Notes under the pieces: generated by a model | The model's input: only the letters and a program-made list of their open reading frames with translations | Told to the model about the DNA's origin: nothing | The model's database searches: none | Translations under genes and position numbers: made by a program | Assembly: GCA_902523535.1 (NCBI GenBank) | Contig: CABYZQ010000007.1 | Coordinates: 1-56,289, forward strand | Reading direction: 5' to 3' | DNA length: 56,289 nucleotides | Origin: an uncultured Pelagibacteraceae bacterium | GTDB taxonomy: Bacteria > Pseudomonadota > Alphaproteobacteria > Pelagibacterales > AG-422-B15 | Shown here: positions 8,532 to 18,034 of the stretch, piece after piece | Position numbering within the stretch: the first letter of the stretch is position 1 | Layout of the letters: the number at the start of each line of letters is the position of its first letter

Positions 8532-8964
8532 CGTTTAACAATTTCTTTTTTGTTTTAATCCCACCGACTGATGAGAACCCTGTAAGCTTGCCGTCTTTGG
8601 ATACAACGCGGTGGCATGGGACTGACATCATTAAGTTATTTCGTCCTAGTGCTCCACCAACTGCTCGTGGAGATGTCCTTAACTTTTTGGCTATTTGCCC
8701 GTAGCTTGTAGTGCGGCCGTAAGGGACACGTCTTAAATGGTTCCAAACTCTATTTTGAAACCGAGTTCCCATCTGTCTTGTAGGAAAGGATAAAGATCTA
8801 CGCTTGCGTGCTAGATAGGCGTTAATTTGAAAAGCTGCTCTTAGTAAGAGCTTATCTTTAGTGCTGGTTATGCCTTTTCGAGTTCGGCTAATGCCGATGA
8901 TTTTATTATTACCTGAGATAACCTCTATATTGCCAATCAATGATTTGAAAACATAAGAACTCAT
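8509..8964 (-). CDS. ogt: Methylated-DNA--protein-cysteine methyltransferase
   Basis: This suicide repair protein transfers an alkyl group from O6-alkylguanine to its own cysteine. The active-site PCHRV (Cys117), the preceding SPRAVGGALGRN helix-turn-helix element and YGRTTSYGQIA are all present, while the N-terminal domain is short and basic. At 151 residues it matches stand-alone Ogt/AGT proteins. It is transcribed leftward and overlaps apt by 23 bp. Whether it is called ogt or adaB cannot be decided; there is no Ada regulatory domain. Confidence 0.9.
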   Translation of the reverse strand: MSSYVFKSLIGNIEVISGNNKIIGISRTRKGITSTKDKLLLRAAFQINAYLARKRRSLSFPTRQMGTRFQNRVWNHLRRVPYGRTTSYGQIAKKLRTSPRAVGGALGRNNLMMSVPCHRVVSKDGKLTGFSSVGGIKTKKKLLNVEQKTRK

Positions 8965-8995
8965 ATATATTTAAATATTATAATTTTTATTCAAT

Positions 8996-9316
8996 ATGAC
9001 TAACAAATTTTTCGAAAGACATGTTTTTTTCTGCACCAATCAAAGACCAGATGGTCATGAAAAAGGCTGCTGTGCTACAAAAAAATCTGTTTTACTCAGG
9101 GCCTACATGAAGAAAAAGACAAAAGAAATAGTAACAGATAAAAAAATTAGGATTAATGCATCGGGCTGCCTTGATCACTGTGAGTTTGGTCCGACAATGG
9201 TTATTTATCCTGACAATATCTGGTACACATGTAAATCTGAAGATGATGTTGATCTTGTCATTAATGAGCATTTGATCAATGATCGAGTTGTAGAAAATTT
9301 ATTAATAAAAAAATGA
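8996..9316 (+). CDS. Thioredoxin-like [2Fe-2S] ferredoxin domain protein
   Basis: A 106-residue protein with the cysteine pattern of thioredoxin-fold [2Fe-2S] ferredoxins: C13 in FFCTNQRPDG, C25/C26 in KGCCATK, then C58 and C62 in ASGCLDHCEFGP. The GCLDHCEFGPTMVIYP block followed by VINEHL is typical of stand-alone (2Fe-2S) ferredoxin-like proteins of alpha- and gammaproteobacteria, whose partners are mostly unknown. Its stop overlaps the mnmE start by 4 bp (ATGA), which suggests co-expression with the tRNA-modifying GTPase. A direct electron-transfer role with MnmE is only inference. Confidence 0.85.
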   Translation: MTNKFFERHVFFCTNQRPDGHEKGCCATKKSVLLRAYMKKKTKEIVTDKKIRINASGCLDHCEFGPTMVIYPDNIWYTCKSEDDVDLVINEHLINDRVVENLLIKK

Positions 9317-10614
9317 CAATTTTTGCTTTATCAACTGCAAATGGAATTGCAGGTCTGGCTGTAGTTCGTGTATCTGGTCACTTAGCGCTGACTGCACTCA
9401 AAACAATTTCTCGCAAAAGTCACTTTGATCCCAATGTATTAACAAGGACTAGCTTTTATGACTCTGAAAATGGAAACCTAATCGATCGTGGATTAGCTGT
9501 TTACTTCGTTAAGCCAAAAAGTTTCACGGGAGAGGACGTAGTTGAGTTTCATATACATGGTGGAAAAGCAACAGTTGATCTCCTCTTAAAAACTTTGTCA
9601 GGAATTAACCAGTTGCGACTTGCGGAACCTGGAGAGTTTTCAAAAAGAGCATTTATAAATAATAAGATGGATCTTACAGCTATCGAAGCAATGGGAGATT
9701 TAATCAATGCTCAAACAGAACTGCAACACAATCAGGCTATAAGTCAGATGGACGGCTCATTGAATAAGCTTTATTTATCTTGGAGAAAATCTCTTATTGA
9801 ACTCGTTGCTTATCTTGAAGCTGATATTGATTTTGCAGAAGAGGACATTCCTGATGACGTTTTAAAAAATATAAATGAAAAAATTGAAAAACTTTTATTT
9901 GAGATGAATGAGCATATCAATCAACGCAATCAAGGAGAGATTTTGAGAGACGGATACCGTGTAGCAATTGTGGGCACGCCGAATGTAGGTAAATCAAGTC
10001 TCATAAATTTATTAGCCAACCGCGATGTTGCGATTGTATCTGATAGAGAAGGGACTACGCGAGATGCACTTGAAGTAAGGCTAAATATTGCCGGATTTCC
10101 TGTAGTTTTTACAGACACAGCAGGACTGAGACAGACAAGTGATGAGATTGAAAAAAAGGGAATCGAAATCACTCAGAAGAAAATTGATGAAGCAAATCTA
10201 GTTGTTGAATTATTTGATGATCCAACCAAATTAAATTTTCACGATGATCGCTTAACTATTTTAAACAAATGTGATCTTCATAATAAGGAAAACAAAACAT
10301 ATGATAGGGCCATCAATATTTCTGTTTCAACAGGGGACGGCATTGATCATTTAATCAAACAAATTTCTGATAAAGTATCAAATAATTTTGGAAGTTACTC
10401 AGACACCATTCCAACTAAAACAAGGTACATCTTAGGTGTTCAAAATTCTATCCAGAGCTTGTTGAATGCAAAAACAATTGATTTAAAAAATAATTCAGAA
10501 CTCATGGTTGAAGAGTTGAGATTAGCAATTCAGGAAATTGGAAAAATAACAGGTCACGTTGACGTAGAAGAGTATCTTGAAGTCATTTTCAAAGATTTTT
10601 GCATCGGCAAATAA
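9313..10614 (+). CDS. mnmE: tRNA modification GTPase MnmE
   Basis: MnmE works with MnmG to install the (carboxymethyl)aminomethyl group on wobble uridine 34 of certain tRNAs. The N-terminal tetrahydrofolate-binding domain (GLAVVRVSG, then FTGEDVVEFHIHGG), the helical domain with NKMDLTAIEAMGDLI, and the inserted G domain (GTPNVGKSS 221-229, DTAGLR from 268, NKCDL near 318) are present. The essential C-terminal CIGK is intact. It has 433 residues. It overlaps the ferredoxin-like gene by 4 bp and is followed by mnmG after 49 bp. Confidence 0.97.
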   Translation: MTIFALSTANGIAGLAVVRVSGHLALTALKTISRKSHFDPNVLTRTSFYDSENGNLIDRGLAVYFVKPKSFTGEDVVEFHIHGGKATVDLLLKTLSGINQLRLAEPGEFSKRAFINNKMDLTAIEAMGDLINAQTELQHNQAISQMDGSLNKLYLSWRKSLIELVAYLEADIDFAEEDIPDDVLKNINEKIEKLLFEMNEHINQRNQGEILRDGYRVAIVGTPNVGKSSLINLLANRDVAIVSDREGTTRDALEVRLNIAGFPVVFTDTAGLRQTSDEIEKKGIEITQKKIDEANLVVELFDDPTKLNFHDDRLTILNKCDLHNKENKTYDRAINISVSTGDGIDHLIKQISDKVSNNFGSYSDTIPTKTRYILGVQNSIQSLLNAKTIDLKNNSELMVEELRLAIQEIGKITGHVDVEEYLEVIFKDFCIGK

Positions 10615-10663
10615 CAAAAATTATTGATTGCAATTAAGCTGAGTTAATTTATTTAACTTAGTC

Positions 10664-12532
10664 ATGTCTAACTTTGATGTCGTTGTCATTGGTGGTGGTC
10701 ACGCGGGTTGTGAAGCAGCAACAACAGCCGCACGAGTAGGCGCTAAAACCCTTTTAATCAGCCATAAATTTGAGACCATTGGTGAAATGTCTTGCAATCC
10801 AGCCATTGGTGGACTGGGTAAAGGTCACTTAGTTAGAGAAATTGATGCATTAGACGGTATTATGGGAAGAATTGCAGATCTCTCAAGCATTCAATATCGT
10901 CTCTTAAACCGTACAAAAGGCCCAGCTGTTCGTGGCCCCCGCGCTCAATCGGATCGGAAATTGTACAAAAAATATATGCAAGAGGAAATCCTTCAAACTA
11001 AAAATCTAGAATGTTTATTTGATCCCGTTGAAGATTTAATTTTTGACCAGGATAATCAAATAGCTGGAGTCTTATGCGAAAGTGGAAAGAAGGTTTCAAC
11101 AAAAAAAGTAATCATTACGACTGGCACATTTTTAAATGGACTTATTCATTTGGGTGAAAAAACAATACCTGCAGGAAGGCATGGTGATGCTCCATCAATC
11201 GGCTTAGCAAAATCTCTATATAAAACAGGCTTTAATATCGGAAGATTAAAGACAGGAACCCCTGCAAGAATTGATAAAAATACTATTGATTTTGATCGGC
11301 TTGAAAATCAGGATGCAGATGAAAAGCATTCATATTTTTCATTCTTAACGAACAAAACTTATAACAAGCAACTGCCTTGTCACATCACTCATACGAATGA
11401 ATCAGTTCATGACATTATCCAAAAAAATATAGCAAAATCAGCTATTTACTCGGGTCAAATCAGTGGAACAGGACCTCGATATTGCCCCTCTGTTGAAGAT
11501 AAAGTTGTAAAGTTTGCCGATAAATTAAGACATCAGATTTTCCTTGAGCCAGAAGGTTTAGACAGTGATTTGATATATCCAAATGGAATATCAACCTCAT
11601 TACCTGCCAATGTTCAAGACGAATTTATAAGTAAAATCAATGGTTTAGAGAAGGCAAAGATTGTAAGACATGGCTATGCTATCGAATATGATTTTATTGA
11701 TCCACAAGAACTTTATCAAACTTTGGAGACTAAAAGAATAAAGGGCCTTTACCTTGCAGGACAAATTAATGGCACAACGGGATATGAAGAAGCTGCAGCT
11801 CAAGGATTGGTTGCAGGCTTAAACGCTGCAATTTCTCTTAAAAATAAAGAACACATTTTTTCTAGAAATGATTCTTATATTGGAGTGATGATTGATGATT
11901 TGACTCTTAAAGGAGTTACAGAGCCTTATAGAATGTTCACATCAAGGGCAGAATACCGCTTATTGTTAAGAGCCGATAATGCTGATTTGAGACTCACAGA
12001 AACCGCTAATACATTAGGACTGGTTTCAAAGAACAGATATGAGCATTTTACTAATAAACAAACTAATTTGAAAGCGCTGTTAAATATTGTTAAAAATCAA
12101 TATGTTACACCAAATAAAGCTGAAAAAATGGGTGTCAAAATCAATAAAGATGGTAAAAAGAGGTCTGCATTTGACTTATTGGCCTACCCAGATATTGATA
12201 TCAACACTGTAGGTGACATGTTTGAGATAAATTTAAATAATTTTTCAGATGAAATATTAGAACAAGTCTCAATTGAAGCTCACTATAAAGGTTATCTTAA
12301 AAAGCAAGAAAGTGAGATCATTTCAATAAATAAAGAAGAAAAAATAAAGATACCTGAAACAATGAACTATGATGATTTGTCTAGTTTATCCAATGAAATT
12401 AAGGAAAAATTATCAAAAATTAAGCCAAAAAACATTGCCCAGGCTTCAAGAATTGACGGTGTCACTCCTGCAGCTTTAGGGGTAATATTGGCCCATATAA
12501 AAACTCAAGCAAAATTAAAAAAACTGGCTTAA
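10664..12532 (+). CDS. mnmG: tRNA uridine-5-carboxymethylaminomethyl(34) synthesis enzyme MnmG
   Basis: MnmG (GidA) is the FAD- and NADH-dependent partner of MnmE in wobble-uridine modification. The N-terminal dinucleotide-binding [10 protein letters not shown] (from residue 10), [15 protein letters not shown], the [11 protein letters not shown] segment, the catalytic-region DYCPS-like [11 protein letters not shown], and [18 protein letters not shown] are all conserved. At 622 residues it is full length, including the C-terminal helical domain ([14 protein letters not shown]). It lies 10 bp upstream of rsmG. The mnmE-mnmG-rsmG-parA-parB order is the classical bacterial origin cluster. Confidence 0.97.
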   Translation: MSNFDVVVIGGGHAGCEAATTAARVGAKTLLISHKFETIGEMSCNPAIGGLGKGHLVREIDALDGIMGRIADLSSIQYRLLNRTKGPAVRGPRAQSDRKLYKKYMQEEILQTKNLECLFDPVEDLIFDQDNQIAGVLCESGKKVSTKKVIITTGTFLNGLIHLGEKTIPAGRHGDAPSIGLAKSLYKTGFNIGRLKTGTPARIDKNTIDFDRLENQDADEKHSYFSFLTNKTYNKQLPCHITHTNESVHDIIQKNIAKSAIYSGQISGTGPRYCPSVEDKVVKFADKLRHQIFLEPEGLDSDLIYPNGISTSLPANVQDEFISKINGLEKAKIVRHGYAIEYDFIDPQELYQTLETKRIKGLYLAGQINGTTGYEEAAAQGLVAGLNAAISLKNKEHIFSRNDSYIGVMIDDLTLKGVTEPYRMFTSRAEYRLLLRADNADLRLTETANTLGLVSKNRYEHFTNKQTNLKALLNIVKNQYVTPNKAEKMGVKINKDGKKRSAFDLLAYPDIDINTVGDMFEINLNNFSDEILEQVSIEAHYKGYLKKQESEIISINKEEKIKIPETMNYDDLSSLSNEIKEKLSKIKPKNIAQASRIDGVTPAALGVILAHIKTQAKLKKLA

Positions 12533-12542
12533 TATCTTCATT

Positions 12543-13166
12543 ATGGAGGATTCGCCAGAAGCTCTTATGGAGCTAAAAAGTAATGTTTCACGTGAAACAA
12601 TCAATAAACTCGATGTTTACAGATCATTGATACTAGCTGAAAAGCAAAGTCTCATATCAAAAAAGGACAAAAACCTTCTTTGGATTAGGCATTTTTATGA
12701 CTCGTTGCGAATAAGTGATTTGATTCGTGAAAATAAACAAAACATAATCGATATTGGCAGTGGATCAGGTCTTCCAGGAATTCCATTATCATTGTTTTAT
12801 AATGGCGAAAATTCAATATTTTTGTGCGAAAATCGAAGGAAAAGAGCAGAGTTTCTAGAGTACTGTATAGATGCTCTAAAACTGAAGAATACCTATGTGA
12901 TTCCTCATAAAGCTGAGAAAGCAACAAATCAAAAATTTGATGTTGTTTTGGCTAGAGCAGTTGGACGATTAAATGATCTATTATCAATAAGTTATAATAT
13001 ATCGAAAAAAAGTACTACATTCCTTTTTCATAAAGGTATACATATAGATGATGAGATTGCTGAAGCCACTAAATATTGGATTTTTGATTATAAATTACAT
13101 GAAAACAGTGTTGAAAAAGGATCTTATATTTTGGAACTAAATAATGTAACAAAATCAAGTACTTAG
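12543..13166 (+). CDS. rsmG: 16S rRNA (guanine-527-N7) methyltransferase
   Basis: RsmG (GidB) methylates G527 of 16S rRNA in the 530 loop. The NVSRETINKLDVY opening and the SAM-binding IIDIGSGSGLPGIPLSL are family signatures, and VLARAVGRLNDLL is the conserved downstream block. Length is 207 residues. The codons for the VSRE stretch also form a perfect parS palindrome at 12584-12599, so the peptide sequence and the segregation site share the same bases. An internal ATG at 12567 is a possible alternative start. The stop is 1 bp from parA. Confidence 0.95.
   Translation: MEDSPEALMELKSNVSRETINKLDVYRSLILAEKQSLISKKDKNLLWIRHFYDSLRISDLIRENKQNIIDIGSGSGLPGIPLSLFYNGENSIFLCENRRKRAEFLEYCIDALKLKNTYVIPHKAEKATNQKFDVVLARAVGRLNDLLSISYNISKKSTTFLFHKGIHIDDEIAEATKYWIFDYKLHENSVEKGSYILELNNVTKSST
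12584..12599. promoter_or_regulatory. parS: parS centromere site inside rsmG
   Basis: TGTTTCACGTGAAACA is a perfect 16 bp palindrome and an exact match to the bacterial parS consensus. It lies near the 5' end of rsmG, about 0.6 kb before parA and 8.4 kb from the candidate origin. ParB would load here and spread with CTP, and ParA would move the complex. No second copy was noticed by eye in the window. The site is seen directly; its function follows from the family. Confidence 0.93.
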
Positions 13167-13167
13167 T

Positions 13168-13956
13168 ATGAAAAGGAAAATAATTGCTATTTCTAATCAA
13201 AAAGGAGGGGTCGGAAAGACGACCACAGCTATAAACTTATCCACAGCCCTCGCGGCTACAGGCCAAAAGGTATTAATCATTGATCTAGATCCTCAGGGTA
13301 ATGCAAGCACAGGTTTAGGGGTCGATTATGGTCAGAGGGAAAATTCTATTTACGAAGTATTAGCGGGACAAGCAAACATTTCAGATTCCATTCGAAAAAC
13401 CGAAATTGATAATCTTTTTTTAATTCCTTCAACAGTTGATTTGTCTGGAATTGAACCTGAACTTGCTGATGTTAATGATCGAGCTTTTACATTAAAAAAT
13501 ATTTTTAACGCAAATGAAAAATTAAATGATTTTGATTTTATTTTTATTGATTGCCCACCCGCGTTAAGTTTATTGACTGTCATGGCAATGACGACAGCCA
13601 ATGCAATTATTGTTCCATTGCAATGTGAATTCTTCGCACTCGAAGGCCTCAGTCAATTAATTAAAACAATTGAACGTGTAAGACAGAATCTAAATCCTGG
13701 TTTATCTATTGATGGGATTGTGTTGACGATGTACGACAGCAGAAACAAATTATCCTCTCAAGTTGCAACAGATGTCAGGAATCATTTAAGGGAACAAGTT
13801 TATGAAACCATTATACCTCGTAATGTAAGAGTTTCAGAAGCCCCATCATTCGGTATGCCTGCTTTAATCTATGATCAAAGAGCATCAGGCAGTCAGGCTT
13901 ACTTAAGTCTTGCAAACGAAGTCATTAAACAAAACAAAGAACAAGAGGCAGCATAG
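13168..13956 (+). CDS. parA: Chromosome partitioning ATPase ParA
   Basis: ParA (Soj) is a Walker-type ATPase that binds DNA non-specifically and drives origin segregation with ParB. The deviant Walker A motif KGGVGKTT (residues 12-19), LIDLDPQGNAS and the FIDCPPALS Walker B region are clear. At 262 residues without an N-terminal DNA-binding extension it is the chromosomal type. The stop TAG shares its G with the parB GTG start. Its place downstream of parS in rsmG completes a ParABS system. Confidence 0.97.
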   Translation: MKRKIIAISNQKGGVGKTTTAINLSTALAATGQKVLIIDLDPQGNASTGLGVDYGQRENSIYEVLAGQANISDSIRKTEIDNLFLIPSTVDLSGIEPELADVNDRAFTLKNIFNANEKLNDFDFIFIDCPPALSLLTVMAMTTANAIIVPLQCEFFALEGLSQLIKTIERVRQNLNPGLSIDGIVLTMYDSRNKLSSQVATDVRNHLREQVYETIIPRNVRVSEAPSFGMPALIYDQRASGSQAYLSLANEVIKQNKEQEAA

Positions 13957-14816
13957 TGGTTACAAACACAACAAAAAAAGGTTTAGGTCGCGGTCTTTCA
14001 TCTTTAATGGGAGATACAGAAACTACTCAAACAAAAAATACCAACGTTGGTCAAGAAACTAAAATACCAATTGCGAATTTAAAACCAAGTCCTTCTCAAC
14101 CAAGAAGATTGTTTAATAAAAATAGTATTAATGAATTGGCTGACTCCATAAAAGCAAAAGGTTTAGTTCAGCCACTGGTGGTGAGGCCTTCACCGTCTGA
14201 TGCCAATAGTTATGAAATTATTGCGGGTGAAAGAAGATGGCGCGCAGCACAAATTGCACAACTGCACGAGGTACCTGCAGTTATAAGAAACTTTAATGAT
14301 ACTGAAGCACTTGAAATTGCGATCATTGAAAATGTTCAACGATCAGATCTGTCACCAATTGAAGAGGCTGCAGGTTACAAAAGATTGATTGAAAATCATG
14401 GTCATACCCAAGAGGATTTGTCAGGAATTGTAGGAAAAAGCAGGAGTCATATAGCAAATATTATTCGATTATTATCTTTGCCACAATCCATACAAGACAT
14501 GATAACTGAGGGAAAAATATCATCGGGCCACGCGCGCGCAATCATGAACAGTGCATTTCCAGAGCAATTAGCAGAAAAAATTATTAATGAAAATTTAAGC
14601 GTGAGGGATGCAGAAAATTTAGCAAAAGATAAAAAAGGTATTATAAAAAAATTAAAACTCAAAGATCCTGATACAATTGATCTTGAAAATAAAATTTCAG
14701 AAAAACTTGGCATGACCATCAACATCAACCATAAAGGTAAAAAAGGCGGCAGTATAAAAATTGATTACAAAACCCTTGATCAATTAGACATGATTACTCA
14801 AAAGCTTAAAAATTAA
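13956..14816 (+). CDS. parB: Chromosome partitioning CTPase ParB
   Basis: ParB (Spo0J) binds parS, clamps DNA with CTP and stimulates ParA. The N-terminal GLGRGLSSLMG (9-19) is the ParA-interacting tail. The CTP-binding GERRWRA (91-97), ENVQRSDLSPIEEA (from 125) and the helix-turn-helix around 151-172 (QEDLSGIVGKSRSHIANIIRLL region) follow in the usual order. Length is 286 residues. The start is a GTG overlapping the parA stop by one base. Its TAA shares the palindrome TTAA with the holA stop on the other strand. Confidence 0.96.
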   Translation: MVTNTTKKGLGRGLSSLMGDTETTQTKNTNVGQETKIPIANLKPSPSQPRRLFNKNSINELADSIKAKGLVQPLVVRPSPSDANSYEIIAGERRWRAAQIAQLHEVPAVIRNFNDTEALEIAIIENVQRSDLSPIEEAAGYKRLIENHGHTQEDLSGIVGKSRSHIANIIRLLSLPQSIQDMITEGKISSGHARAIMNSAFPEQLAEKIINENLSVRDAENLAKDKKGIIKKLKLKDPDTIDLENKISEKLGMTININHKGKKGGSIKIDYKTLDQLDMITQKLKN

Positions 14817-15838
14817 TTTTGAAAGTGCTGTTTGCCCTCGTGACAAATCGTCAGTATCGAATGCTCACAAAGAATGCTGGATAATTTACTATTGGTTTTA
14901 CAATCAATTTCAGCATCAAGAAGTTTTGATAGATTATTTTCAATTTTATTTAATGGCCAGCGTACGCAATGTTGCTGAAAACTGTCCTTATCTTTCCAAA
15001 ATAAGGGAGGTCTTAAAAACTTTATTGCGGCATCAAAATTACTTCCTTTTTTCATTTCTACTTTTACTTTTTGTACTCTTTTGAGGTAATTAATGAGGCT
15101 GCGCAATACAGAAATGGGATTATTTCCCTCAGATAAAAGTTTGCTAATAATATTTGAGCTCTTTGTGGTGTTTCCATACATCACTGATTCATTCATCTTT
15201 TGAAGATTATTCGAGCTTGTATCATTAAGTAAATTTTTTATTTCTCCAAGATCCGGGACAGTGTCAGCATTAGCATAAAACAAGCTGATCTTTTGGAGTT
15301 CATTAAAGCTGATCATTCGATCAGTGCTCAACGTTTGCACGAGATAATTTTTAATATCCCGGTCCAATGCAATATTATTTTCTTTTACAAAATTATCTAT
15401 CAACCTCATCATTGATTTGGTATCATCCTCATAACACGCTAGAGCATAACATTGTGCATTGCTTTCAAAAAATTTCCTAAGTTTAGAAGTTTTTTTGAGA
15501 TTATCAGCTTTGACTATCAGCATAGTCTGAGTGGGAGCTGAATTGATGACATTCTCAAGCTCTGACATATTCTTATCTTTAAGAGACTCTAGAATAATGA
15601 GTTTATAACTATTAAACATTGAAATTGAATTTGCCGAGGTTTCAAGGATATCAGGATTTAGATCTAGACTTTTTGCTGTTAAAGAGACCTCTTCAAAATC
15701 AACATCACTTAAATAATCACTTTTAATTTTGCTGATATGATCTCTTATTAATCCTTCGTTTGGCCCGTAAATTAAAAAAGGTAAAAAACCCTCATTACCA
15801 TTTACTATTTTCTCAATTTGAAAATCTTTAATTATCAT
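14813..15838 (-). CDS. holA: DNA polymerase III delta subunit
   Basis: HolA is the clamp-loader delta subunit that opens the sliding clamp. The FLIYGPNEGLIRDHISKI opening is typical of delta proteins, which have an AAA+ fold without a functional P-loop; the rest is divergent, as usual. The ATG at 15838 (MIIKDFQ) is chosen over a GTG at 15856 because it leaves the normal N-terminus and a smaller overlap with lptE (11 bp). Length is 341 residues. lptE-holA is the standard pairing downstream of leuS in alphaproteobacteria. Confidence 0.9.
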   Translation of the reverse strand: MIIKDFQIEKIVNGNEGFLPFLIYGPNEGLIRDHISKIKSDYLSDVDFEEVSLTAKSLDLNPDILETSANSISMFNSYKLIILESLKDKNMSELENVINSAPTQTMLIVKADNLKKTSKLRKFFESNAQCYALACYEDDTKSMMRLIDNFVKENNIALDRDIKNYLVQTLSTDRMISFNELQKISLFYANADTVPDLGEIKNLLNDTSSNNLQKMNESVMYGNTTKSSNIISKLLSEGNNPISVLRSLINYLKRVQKVKVEMKKGSNFDAAIKFLRPPLFWKDKDSFQQHCVRWPLNKIENNLSKLLDAEIDCKTNSKLSSILCEHSILTICHEGKQHFQN

Positions 15839-16331
15839 TCGTAATTGAAGTATCACTTTGGATTTTAGAAAACATCATTTGTATTGCATTATTTGTTGCA
15901 ATCCGGCTCATTCTATTTTTCTTTTCATTACTCTCAATTTCAGATGTCTCAACAGTATACTGAGCAAAGCCTCTGACCATATCTTCAATTAAGTAAGAGT
16001 TATTATTCTTATCTCTCACTTTAAAGTTTAACATGATTTCAATTCTGTATTTTGCAACAGTTCCATCAGTATTTGTAATGAGAGGATCTAAATTTTCTAC
16101 TATATCAATTTCAATAACATAATCTTTTTTTACTTCAGAACGTGAGTTAAAAGATTTTTTAATTTCTTCTTTAATTTCCCTAGAGACATCAGTCTCATTC
16201 ATCAATAGTAACGAATAACTTCTAAAATCGATGCTGCTTTCAGACAATTTATACACAGGCTTAAATCCACAATTGTTAAAAATGAAAAGTAAGAAGATAA
16301 GTGCACCAATTTTAAATTTTATATTTCTCAT
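15828..16331 (-). CDS. lptE: LPS-assembly lipoprotein LptE
   Basis: LptE plugs the LptD barrel that inserts lipopolysaccharide into the outer leaflet. A short basic N-terminus, a hydrophobic stretch (about 9-18) and a cysteine at 21 form a lipoprotein signal, though the residues before the cysteine (IFNN) are not a textbook lipobox. The mature start CGFKPVY is the alphaproteobacterial LptE hallmark. The remaining 140 residues fit the small alpha/beta fold. It overlaps holA by 11 bp and the sulfotransferase gene by 4 bp, so it belongs to the leuS-led unit. Its presence implies an LPS-bearing outer membrane. Confidence 0.85.
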   Translation of the reverse strand: MRNIKFKIGALIFLLFIFNNCGFKPVYKLSESSIDFRSYSLLLMNETDVSREIKEEIKKSFNSRSEVKKDYVIEIDIVENLDPLITNTDGTVAKYRIEIMLNFKVRDKNNNSYLIEDMVRGFAQYTVETSEIESNEKKNRMSRIATNNAIQMMFSKIQSDTSITNDN

Positions 16332-18034
16332 TTTAAACCTGATACAAGATCCTGAAGATAAGTTTCATATTTTTTCCACGCGCCTAGGGATTTATTATTC
16401 ATTGGTTTCCTAACTTGTTCAATACTTGCTGTTCTTACCTGCCTTTTTGTTTTATAAAATTCAAGGCATTCTTTTTCCCATTTTAAATCGCAGAATTCTA
16501 CAAGTTGTTTTGAAACCTTTTCTTGATTATTTACCAGTTTCTCATTATCTAAAATGAAAATATCATTTTTTGACTTCTTTAGCCAAAAATCCATTAGTTT
16601 TGTATGCATTTTATAGTAATGCGCTAATACCTTTTGATCATAAGAGTATTGATGAGATGTTTCGACAAACTTATGTGAATAGAGTGAAAAACAGTTATCA
16701 ATAGGGTCCCTTTTGCAGTATATGATCTTAGCCTCTGGTAAAATTATCCTTATTAAACCAATAAATATAAAGTTATGAGGCATTTTATCGCAAATATAGT
16801 TCGAGTTTTTTTGATCATGTAGTGCCAATTTCTCTAGATAAAGTTTCCTAACATTCATTAAACTCTTTTTATCATTTAAAGTGTTTTCAAAATCATTCAT
16901 CTGTTGATTATTTGGAGATATTGCACTGCTTATATTAGATATATCTGCAAGGTAATTAAGTTCACCAGCCCCAGTTATTTTTGAATGTGAAGAGAGAATT
17001 TGTTCACATAAAGTTGTTCCTGAACGTGGCATACCACAAATAAAGATAGGTATGCGATTGGTAGCTCTATCTTTACAAATAAAATCAATTTTTTTTGAAA
17101 ATAAACTTTTCATTTTTTCAAAATATTGTTCTTCCCGTTCTAAGTTGAATTCTCTGGTTGAATAGTGGGTATTATTTCCACTTACAAGATAACCTCCAGC
17201 TTTTTGATAATCCTTTTGATTTTTATAATATTCAAAAAAAGAATGGCTAATTGAAGTTCTATCATCATGATGCAGATCATCCTTTTTTAGAAGAGTCTCG
17301 TAATAAGTTATTTGTTCTGCACTTAGTTTATTGCCTTTATCTTTTGTGTAACCTAATAAAAATGATATTTTTTTAAAATCCCTTTTGAAATTTTCTGAAG
17401 CTAACTTGTTCGATTTTTCAATTTCTCCTATTTCTCTATAGGCTGACGACAAATTAAATTTAAAATTGTCATTATCAGGATACTCCAAGCACAGTTCCTC
17501 GAGTATTTCAATTGCTTCCTCAAGTCGATTATTATCTATTAGAGCCTTGCCGTGCTGATTTCGAGCGAGGGGATTATTTGGCTGAAGGCTTAACGATTTA
17601 GATGAAAATTCTAATGCTTTCTTAGGTTCATGAACTTTATGATAATAGCCTGCAAGGTTATTAATTGTTGGTACATAGTTTCCATTTATTTCCAAAGATC
17701 GATTCAAGCATTTTAGTGCGAGGTCATAATTTTTATTGTTGATATGAATTGTTGCTAAGTTATTTATAGCTTCAAAGCCTTGTGGATTAATTTTAACTGC
17801 TTCAATAAAAAAGTTATATGCTTCTTCATATTTCTCTAGGTCTTGATTAAGAATTCCTAGGTGCCTGATCACATCATAATTTGCAGGTTCTGATGCCAGT
17901 GCTTTCTTATATAAAATTTCAGCTTTTTTATAATCTTTGTTGGTATGAAATTTTATACCCTCAAGAAGATCACGATTTACTGCCTGATTTAGTTTATTAT
18001 TTTTTTTTAGCCGCCTTCGTTCTTGTCTATTCAT
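16328..18034 (-). CDS. TPR-repeat protein fused to a sulfotransferase domain
   Basis: The N-terminal half (about residues 25-230) is a string of tetratricopeptide repeats (for example [49 protein letters not shown]). The C-terminal half is a PAPS-dependent sulfotransferase domain: the 5'-phosphosulfate loop [10 protein letters not shown] near residues 330-339, and a later [13 protein letters not shown] block resembling the 3'-phosphate site. The pair is common in marine alphaproteobacteria; acceptor substrates are mostly unknown. The gene overlaps leuS and lptE by 4 bp each, so it is embedded in a translationally coupled housekeeping run. A surface-glycan acceptor is only inferred. Confidence 0.86.
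   Translation of the reverse strand: MNRQERRRLKKNNKLNQAVNRDLLEGIKFHTNKDYKKAEILYKKALASEPANYDVIRHLGILNQDLEKYEEAYNFFIEAVKINPQGFEAINNLATIHINNKNYDLALKCLNRSLEINGNYVPTINNLAGYYHKVHEPKKALEFSSKSLSLQPNNPLARNQHGKALIDNNRLEEAIEILEELCLEYPDNDNFKFNLSSAYREIGEIEKSNKLASENFKRDFKKISFLLGYTKDKGNKLSAEQITYYETLLKKDDLHHDDRTSISHSFFEYYKNQKDYQKAGGYLVSGNNTHYSTREFNLEREEQYFEKMKSLFSKKIDFICKDRATNRIPIFICGMPRSGTTLCEQILSSHSKITGAGELNYLADISNISSAISPNNQQMNDFENTLNDKKSLMNVRKLYLEKLALHDQKNSNYICDKMPHNFIFIGLIRIILPEAKIIYCKRDPIDNCFSLYSHKFVETSHQYSYDQKVLAHYYKMHTKLMDFWLKKSKNDIFILDNEKLVNNQEKVSKQLVEFCDLKWEKECLEFYKTKRQVRTASIEQVRKPMNNKSLGAWKKYETYLQDLVSGLK

Noticed and set aside
9520-9530. Possible second parS-like half site (TTTCACGGGA)
   Set aside because: Only one half matches and the palindrome is absent.
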